64,000 nucleotides of DNA from Pseudomonadota bacterium (GTDB lineage: Bacteria > Pseudomonadota > Gammaproteobacteria > Burkholderiales > Burkholderiaceae_E), in assembly GCA_023389055.1 (NCBI GenBank), contig JAEWFA010000062.1, forward strand, positions 1-64,000, in the 5' to 3' direction. Shown piece by piece: positions 58,808-64,000 of this stretch; position 1 is the first letter of the stretch, and each line of letters begins with the position of its first letter. The notes under the pieces are model-generated. The model worked only from the letters and a program-made list of their open reading frames with translations. It had not been told where the DNA came from and made no database searches. A program made the position numbers and the translations under genes.

Positions 58808-59986
58808 ATGACTTCCGCGCCTCTTCCCCTGGCTCCGAGAGCCGATTCGGCTGCGCCCGACCTCGACGTCGTGCGCGCCGCCGCGCAACGCTGCGGCGTT
58901 TCGCTTCACGACGACGTCTACGGCGCGCAATCGCGCATCGAATCGCCGACCACCGCCAAGGTGAAACTCGCCGAGGGCGCGCTCGCCTGGCTGCCCGGCC
59001 TTTGCGTGCTGCGACTCGACGGTGACGATGCGCTGCGCTTCCTGCATTCGCAGACGACCAACGACCTGCTGCAGCAACCGCCCGATGCGGCGCGCTGGCA
59101 CGGCTACTGCTCGCCGAAGGGCCGGCTGCTGGCAACGATGCTGATCTGGCGCGACGGTGCGTCGGTCCGGCTGCTGCTGCCCGACAGCGTCGCCGCGACG
59201 ATCGGCAGACGGTTGAAGATGTTCGTGCTGCGCTCGAAAGTCCGGATCACGAACGAAAGCGGTGCGCTCGCCGTGCTCGGCGTGATCGGCGATGCCGGTG
59301 CCGACGCACTGCAACGCCTGCACGTCGCGGCACCGGCGCCGATGAAGGTCGTCGTCGCCGACGGCACAGTCGACGCGAACGCCCCCCGCGACCCGTCAGC
59401 GCCCCGGCTCACCGCCATCGGACTGCCGCCGCTGCCCGCCGATCCGTCGAGCGGCATCGCCACCGACGTGCCGCGCTGGCTGCTCGTCGTACCGGCGGAG
59501 TCGGTCGAAGGCGCGTGGCGCGCGTTGCAGGCGCGGCTGGCGCCGACCGACAGCCGCACGTGGCGATGGACCGACGTGCGCAGCGGCATCGCATCGATCG
59601 TCCCCGCAACGAGCGAGCAGTTCGTGCCGCAGATGCTCAATCTCGAAGCCGAAGCGATCGGTGCCGTCAGCTTCACGAAGGGCTGCTATCCGGGACAGGA
59701 GGTCGTCGCCCGCAGCCACTACCTCGGCAAGACGAAGCGACGTACGTTCCTTGCGCGGATCGGCGGCACGGCGGGCAGCACGCCGCGCGAACCCTTTCCC
59801 GGCAGCGACGTCGTCGACGCCGCCGGTCAACCGGTCGGCCTGGTGGTCACGGCGGCACCTTCGCCCGACGGCGCCGTCGACGTGCTGTTCGAGGCGCAGG
59901 TCGCAGCCGCGAAGCAAGGTGAACTCGCCGTCGACGGACAGGCGCTGCAGCCGCTTGCGCTGCCCTACACGGTACCCCCCGAATGA
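58808..59986 (+). CDS. ygfZ: Folate-binding YgfZ protein
   Basis: This 392-residue GcvT-fold protein has the YgfZ hallmark KGCYPGQEVVARSHYLGKTKRR (the Cys is essential in E. coli). Its N-terminal part shows LDGDDALRFLHSQTTNDL and GYCSPKGRLLATMLIW. YgfZ binds tetrahydrofolate and supports assembly of iron-sulfur enzymes such as MiaB. Overlaps the DUF4936 gene by 4 bases. Confidence 0.93.
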   Translation: MTSAPLPLAPRADSAAPDLDVVRAAAQRCGVSLHDDVYGAQSRIESPTTAKVKLAEGALAWLPGLCVLRLDGDDALRFLHSQTTNDLLQQPPDAARWHGYCSPKGRLLATMLIWRDGASVRLLLPDSVAATIGRRLKMFVLRSKVRITNESGALAVLGVIGDAGADALQRLHVAAPAPMKVVVADGTVDANAPRDPSAPRLTAIGLPPLPADPSSGIATDVPRWLLVVPAESVEGAWRALQARLAPTDSRTWRWTDVRSGIASIVPATSEQFVPQMLNLEAEAIGAVSFTKGCYPGQEVVARSHYLGKTKRRTFLARIGGTAGSTPREPFPGSDVVDAAGQPVGLVVTAAPSPDGAVDVLFEAQVAAAKQGELAVDGQALQPLALPYTVPPE

Positions 59987-60309
59987 GCGCACTCGTCGTT
60001 CTCGTCTGGTTCCGCGCCGATCCGGCGCGCAACGACGAATGCCGGCAGGCACTGGACGCGCTCGCCGCACGCATCGAGCGTCGGTTCGACGTGCGCGGGC
60101 GTTTCGGCTGGCGCGACGAGCCGCAGAAGAACCGCCGTACCTGGCTGGAATCGTGGGAGCCGTTGCGCGACGAGCAGGAAAGCGCTTTCGTCGAGGCGCT
60201 CGAAGTCGAAGCGGCTGCGCTCGGTATTCCGGCGCTGGCGCCCGGCGGGCGTTTCGTCGAGACGTTCCGCTGGGCCGACGCGGCGAAGGACTCGCCGCGA
60301 TGTGCCTGA
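59983..60309 (+). CDS. DUF4936 family protein
   Basis: This 108-residue protein has the DUF4936 pattern: LVVLVWFRADPARNDECRQAL, the central RFGWRDEPQKNRRTWLESWEP and the C-terminal GGRFVETF. It looks like a one-domain ferredoxin-like alpha/beta protein. The function is unknown, but the gene is widespread between ygfZ and the NRDE gene in Burkholderiales. Its ATG overlaps the ygfZ stop, and its 3' end overlaps the NRDE start by 10 bases. Confidence 0.85.
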   Translation: MSALVVLVWFRADPARNDECRQALDALAARIERRFDVRGRFGWRDEPQKNRRTWLESWEPLRDEQESAFVEALEVEAAALGIPALAPGGRFVETFRWADAAKDSPRCA

Positions 60310-61133
60310 TCGCCTTTGCGCTCGACGCCCACGATTCGTTCGCCTTCGTCGTCGCGGCCAACCGCGACGAATACTACGCACGCGAGACGGCGCCGGCCGC
60401 GTGGTGGGACGACGAGCACAAGGTCTACGGCGGTCGCGATCTTCGCGCCGGCGGCACGTGGCTTGCGATCGATCGGCGCGGACGCTTTGCCGCCGTCACC
60501 AACGTGCGCGAGCCCGATCCGGTGAGCGGGCCGCGTTCGCGCGGCGCGCTCGTCGCCGGGTTCGTCCAGGGCTCGGAGCCCGCGCGCGACTACGCCGAGC
60601 GCCTGCTCGCGCACGCCGACGAATACGCGGGTTTCAACCTGCTGCTCGTCGATCTCGCCGCCGGGCAACCGGCCCTCTTCGTGTCGAACCGCGATCCACG
60701 ACGGATCGTCGCGCCCGGCAGCGGCGTGCACGCGTGGTCCAACGGTACGCTCGATGCGCCGTGGCCGAAGGTGCTGCAGCTGCGCGAACGACTGTTGCAC
60801 GGGCTCGGGGCCCCCGCGCGCCAGCTCGGATCGACGCTCTTCGACGCGCTCGCCGATCGATCGCTTCCCGACGATGCCGCGCTGCCCGACACCGGCATCG
60901 GAAAGGTGCGTGAACGGATCCTCGCGCCGGCGATGATCTTCGCGCCCGAACTCGGCTACGGCACGCGGGCATCGACGGTCGTCGCCGTACGGCGCGACGG
61001 CCGCGTCGTCTTCGTCGAGCGCAGTTGGGTGCCCGACGGCGGCGCCCTCCGGCACGCCGGCGAGCGGCGCGTGCGCTTCCGGCTCGCGTCGGCGACGATC
61101 GACGCGCTCGGCCGGCGCGCAGCACGAGCCTGA
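60300..61133 (+). CDS. NRDE (TANGO2-like) family protein
   Basis: This 277-residue protein begins MCLIAFALD and has the name-giving Asn-Arg-Asp-Glu in VVAANRDEYYARETAP, followed by YGGRDLRAGGTWLAID. The Cys2 N-terminus suggests an Ntn-hydrolase-like fold after Met removal. The human relative TANGO2 is linked to metabolic crises and proposed heme handling; the bacterial role is unproven. Convergent with the hydrolase-GNAT fusion gene, 10 bases apart. Confidence 0.92.
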   Translation: MCLIAFALDAHDSFAFVVAANRDEYYARETAPAAWWDDEHKVYGGRDLRAGGTWLAIDRRGRFAAVTNVREPDPVSGPRSRGALVAGFVQGSEPARDYAERLLAHADEYAGFNLLLVDLAAGQPALFVSNRDPRRIVAPGSGVHAWSNGTLDAPWPKVLQLRERLLHGLGAPARQLGSTLFDALADRSLPDDAALPDTGIGKVRERILAPAMIFAPELGYGTRASTVVAVRRDGRVVFVERSWVPDGGALRHAGERRVRFRLASATIDALGRRAARA

Positions 61134-61143
61134 CCCGAAGACG

Positions 61144-62496
61144 TCAACCAAGCACTCGGCGCATCCGCACGTGCTCGATCCCGGCTTCGCGGTACGGCTC
61201 GCCGATCGTCTCGAAGCCGCACCTGCGGTAGAAGCCCTCGGCAGCGCATTGCGCGCTCAGCTCGACGGCCGCGTCGCCGCGCGCTCGGGCGCGCGCCACG
61301 AGCGCATCGAGCACGCGCATCCCGATGCCCTGGCCGCGCGCATCGGCGCGAACCGCCATTCGCCCGATCTTCGCCTGCGGCAGCAGCCGGCCGGTGGCGA
61401 TCGCCCGTCCGTCGCGATACGCGACGCAGTGCAACGCGTCGGCGTCTCGTCCATCGGACTCGATGTCGGTCGGCACGCCCTGCTCGTCGACGAACACCGC
61501 CACGCGCAGCGGCAATGCATCGGCACACAGTCGCTCCCAGTGCCCTACTCGCACGACGATTGCATTTGCGAGGTCGTCGACGAATGCAGCGATCTCGCGC
61601 GCGACGCGCTGGGTCGCCTCGTGCACGAGCCAGTGCGTTGCTTCGGGCAGGCGCACGATGCGCAATTGCGGTACCAGGCGATCGAGTCCGTCGAGCAGCG
61701 ACGGCAGCAACGCGGTGTCGCGCTCGCCCCAGACGACGAGCGTCGGCACCCGCACGGTGAAGCGCGATGCATCCAGCGCAGGCAGCGCGGCATCGCGGTC
61801 GTTTTCCGCGGGAGGGTGCAACGGCGAGGCGCGGTAGTAGTTCACCGCAGCCTCGAGCGCGCCCGGGATCGCCCATGCCGCGTGGTACTCGGCGCGCTGT
61901 TCGGCGTCGAGCCAATCGGCGCTGCCCATCGACGCGAGCATCGCGTCGAGCCGCGCGAAATCGTCGCGCGCAAGCACTTTCTCGGCGCCCGGACGGCGCA
62001 GCCAGTTCATGTAGGCGCTCGCCGCCTGCTGGTGCGGATCGTGCGCGAGCGCCTCGGCGAACGGCACGGGATGCGGCGCGTTCAGGATCGCCAGGCGCTC
62101 GACGCGTTCGGGATGCGCGATCGCGAAGCCCCACGCGAGCGCGCCGCCCCAGTCGTGTCCGACGAGCGCGCAGCGCTCGTAGCCCAACGCATCGACGAGC
62201 GCGTCCAGGTCGGCGACGAGCTCGGCTGCTCGGTATGCGTCGACGCCCTCGGGCTTGTCGGAGCGTCCGTACCCGCGCAGGTCCGGCGCGACCACGTGAA
62301 AGCGTCGTGCGAAGCGCGGCATCGACTCGCGCCAGGCAAACCACCCCTCGGGAAAGCCGTGCAGCATCAGCAACAGCGGCGCACGTTCGTTGCCGCACGA
62401 CGCGTAGTGCAGCCGCAGCGGTTGCGGCGCGCTGCGCACCAGCGCGTACTGCCCTTCGCGAATCGCTTCGTCGTTGCCGGGCTCGTCCGGGCGCAT
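61144..62496 (-). CDS. Alpha/beta-hydrolase fused to a GNAT acetyltransferase domain
   Basis: This 450-residue protein joins two domains. Residues about 15-310 form an epoxide hydrolase-type alpha/beta-hydrolase with the oxyanion loop HGFPEGW (46-52), the nucleophile Asp115 in GHDWGG, the acid Asp in WGERDTALLP, and the base His in EATHWLVHE. Residues about 315-450 form a GNAT domain (LRVAVFVDEQGVP, KIGRMAVRADARGQGIGMRVLDAL, EGFYRRCGFETIG). The GNAT part resembles ElaA/YdfB-like small acetyltransferases. No stop or frameshift separates the two, so I take this as a true fusion. Confidence 0.85.
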   Translation of the reverse strand: MRPDEPGNDEAIREGQYALVRSAPQPLRLHYASCGNERAPLLLMLHGFPEGWFAWRESMPRFARRFHVVAPDLRGYGRSDKPEGVDAYRAAELVADLDALVDALGYERCALVGHDWGGALAWGFAIAHPERVERLAILNAPHPVPFAEALAHDPHQQAASAYMNWLRRPGAEKVLARDDFARLDAMLASMGSADWLDAEQRAEYHAAWAIPGALEAAVNYYRASPLHPPAENDRDAALPALDASRFTVRVPTLVVWGERDTALLPSLLDGLDRLVPQLRIVRLPEATHWLVHEATQRVAREIAAFVDDLANAIVVRVGHWERLCADALPLRVAVFVDEQGVPTDIESDGRDADALHCVAYRDGRAIATGRLLPQAKIGRMAVRADARGQGIGMRVLDALVARARARGDAAVELSAQCAAEGFYRRCGFETIGEPYREAGIEHVRMRRVLG

Positions 62497-62524
62497 CGCC
62501 GATTGCCCCCTGCCGATGTCCGCT

Positions 62525-63397
62525 TCAGCCCTTGCGCTGGCCGAACCCGGGCTTGTAGGTGTACGGATCGCTCGGATTGCGCTGCATCAGTACATCCTGC
62601 ATGCGCAGCTCCACCGACGGCAGGATGTTCGGATGCGTGATCACGTAGAAGCGGTTCTCGCGGATTGCATCGAAGGTCATCCGCGCAACCTCCCCGGCGC
62701 TGATCCGCCCCGACGAGACCGCCTTCTCGGTGGCGCGCTGCGACGCGCGCATCGACTCGGTGGGCGGAGTCGCGTCGCGCAGCTCCGCGGGCCGGTTCCT
62801 CTCCGATTGCGCGATGCCGGTGGGCACGAAGGCCGGACACAGCAGCGTCACGCCGATCGGCGCGCCGGCCAGGCGCAGGTCCTGATACAGCGTCTCCGTC
62901 AGCGCCACGACGGCGTGCTTGGAGACGTTGTAGACGCCCATGCCCTGCGGCGCGAGCAGCCCGGCAACCGACGCGGTATTGACGACGTGGCACGCGTCGC
63001 CCTGCTCGAGCATCCGAGGAACGAAACTGCGCACCCCGTGGATCACGCCCCAGAGGTTCACGCCGAGCACCCACTGCCAGTCGCGCTCGCCGGCTTCCCA
63101 CAGCAGCCCGCCGGCGGCGACGCCGGCATTGTTGAACAGCACGTGCGTGGCACCGAAGCGTTCCAGCGTGCGCTCGGCCAGGCGCTCGACCTGGTCTGCC
63201 TGGCGCACGTCGACGTTCTCGCCGAAAACCTCGGCGCCTTGCGAGCGCAATTCGTCGACCACCCGCGAAAGCGCCTCGCGCTCGACGTCGGCCAGCGCCA
63301 GTCGCATGCCGAGCGAGGCGCCCAGGCGCGCGAACTCGCGGCCGAAACCGCTCGCCGCGCCGGTGATCACGGCGACCTTCGCGGCGAGCTCCTGCAT
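62525..63397 (-). CDS. Short-chain dehydrogenase/reductase
   Basis: This 290-residue SDR has the cofactor motif TGAASGFGREFA, NNAGVAAGG, the catalytic Ser in NTASVAGLL and YNVSKHA as the YxxxK motif. It is longer than classical SDRs owing to a C-terminal helix region (GRISAGEVARMTFDAIRENRFYVITHPNILP), common in the group often annotated as YbbO/ SDR-type acyl or retinol-like dehydrogenases. The N-terminus is LAAKVAVITG. It lies 2 bases after the stop of the CurA-type gene, so the two are likely cotranscribed. Confidence 0.88.
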   Translation of the reverse strand: MQELAAKVAVITGAASGFGREFARLGASLGMRLALADVEREALSRVVDELRSQGAEVFGENVDVRQADQVERLAERTLERFGATHVLFNNAGVAAGGLLWEAGERDWQWVLGVNLWGVIHGVRSFVPRMLEQGDACHVVNTASVAGLLAPQGMGVYNVSKHAVVALTETLYQDLRLAGAPIGVTLLCPAFVPTGIAQSERNRPAELRDATPPTESMRASQRATEKAVSSGRISAGEVARMTFDAIRENRFYVITHPNILPSVELRMQDVLMQRNPSDPYTYKPGFGQRKG

Positions 63398-63398
63398 G

Positions 63399-64000
63399 CT
63401 AGTCGAGCGCCACGAGCTGCTTGCCGACGTTGCGACCGGCGAGCAGGCCGAGGAACGCGTCGGGCGCATTCTCCAGCCCGCGGGCGATCGTCTCGCGATA
63501 GCGCAGGCTGCCGTCGGTGACGCGCCGCGCGAGCTCGGCCAGTGCCGTCGGCCACAGGTCCATGTGCTCGGAGACGATGAAGCCTTCGACGCGCAGGCGG
63601 TTGACGAGGATCGAACGGAACTGCGTGACCGGCATCGGCTGGCCGCTGTAGCCGGAAATCAGGCCGCAGACCGCGATGCGCCCGAAGGCGTTCATCCGCC
63701 GCAGCGCGGCATCGAGCGGCTCGCCGCCGACGTTCTCGAACAGCCCGTCGATGCCGTCGGGCGTCGCCGCGCGCAGGTCTTCGTACAGCCGCCCCGCCTT
63801 GTAGTCGACGCAGGCATCGAAGCCGTACTCGCCGGTGACGATCCCGCATTTCTGCGGGCCGCCGGCAATGCCGACGACCCGGCAGCCCGCCGCCTTCGCG
63901 AGTTGCCCGACGACCGAACCCACCGCGCCGCTGGCCGCCGACACGACGACCGTCTCGCCCGCCTTCGGCGCGATGATCCGGTTCAGGCCATACCAGGCCG
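63399..64000 (-). CDS. CurA-type NADP-dependent oxidoreductase, 5' end outside the window
   Basis: The visible 200 C-terminal residues read without interruption to the right edge of the window, so the gene is cut by the end of the sequence, not broken. The nucleotide-binding segment VVVSAASGAVGSVVGQLAKAAG and AWYGLNRIIAPKAGE, shared with CurA and plant double-bond reductases, are clear. Such MDR enzymes reduce alpha,beta-unsaturated ketones with NADPH. The C-terminus (FLGLLAGRNVGKQLVAL) is intact. Confidence 0.9.
   Translation of the reverse strand, partial: AWYGLNRIIAPKAGETVVVSAASGAVGSVVGQLAKAAGCRVVGIAGGPQKCGIVTGEYGFDACVDYKAGRLYEDLRAATPDGIDGLFENVGGEPLDAALRRMNAFGRIAVCGLISGYSGQPMPVTQFRSILVNRLRVEGFIVSEHMDLWPTALAELARRVTDGSLRYRETIARGLENAPDAFLGLLAGRNVGKQLVALD

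Noticed and set aside
1..64000. CRISPR arrays, insertion sequences, prophage genes, tRNA or rRNA genes
   Set aside because: No regularly spaced repeats, transposase or integrase motifs, terminal inverted repeats or recognisable structural RNA sequences were found on either strand.

Overview
The window is chromosomal DNA of high G+C from a Proteobacterium, most likely a betaproteobacterium of the order Burkholderiales. The clearest sign is the right-hand housekeeping block: ankyrin protein, TatD, PilZ, DNA polymerase III delta', thymidylate kinase, MltG, YgfZ, DUF4936 and NRDE protein, an order I associate with Burkholderiales. Liv-type ABC and TRAP uptake systems and CoA-linked catabolic genes fit the same picture. 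No rRNA, tRNA, CRISPR array, insertion sequence or prophage was seen. Coding density is very high: no gene-free stretch exceeds 300 bases, and twelve same-strand gene pairs share a 4-base stop/start overlap.

Layout. 1-1.35 kb: a Xre/RES toxin-antitoxin pair. 1.38-10.7 kb: glutathione transferase/SDR pair, patatin-like lipase, gshA, a GlxA-type AraC regulator divergent from a TTC38-like TPR protein, an exported HExxH protein, an L,D-transpeptidase and a small repeat-containing exported protein. 10.8-21.0 kb: a catabolic island around a GntR regulator, with a YdiJ-like FAD/Fe-S dehydrogenase on one side and a class V aminotransferase, a TRAP transporter, an enoyl-CoA hydratase and a class III CoA-transferase on the other. 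20.9-29.7 kb: histidine kinase, rlmJ, a translationally coupled TonB receptor/YfiR/hybrid kinase unit, and small stress-type proteins.

29.7-37.8 kb is the most unusual part. A tight minus-strand operon (RibD-like reductase, zinc-less alcohol dehydrogenase, PTPS-like protein with Glu at the catalytic Cys position, GT4 glycosyltransferase) sits near an isochorismatase-like gene, a 4-hydroxybutyryl-CoA dehydratase homologue lacking half its cluster ligands, a CDP-alcohol phosphotransferase-methyltransferase fusion and another methyltransferase. I infer a pathway for a modified pterin-like or pteridine-derived molecule. It is unproven.

36.9-43.4 kb: seven minus-strand genes, a complete livKHMGF transporter followed by a YgiD-type dioxygenase and a methyltransferase. 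43.5-50.3 kb: DUF2127 protein, AcuI/YhdH reductase, a second RES/Xre pair, then a sulfur-trafficking operon (DsrE, TusA, sulfide:quinone reductase-like, DUF1641) convergent with selO. 50.4-53.8 kb: a decayed methyltransferase pseudogene, a single-domain receiver, a 3-hydroxyisobutyrate-dehydrogenase-like enzyme, DoxX and a ZIP transporter. 53.8-61.1 kb: the housekeeping block. 61.1-64.0 kb: an alpha/beta-hydrolase-GNAT fusion, an SDR and the 3' part of a CurA-type reductase cut by the window edge.

The two toxin-antitoxin pairs lie about 45 kb apart in opposite orientation. Both have a TATACT -10 hexamer followed directly by a dyad whose right arm overlaps the ribosome binding site, which suggests both are autoregulated the same way.
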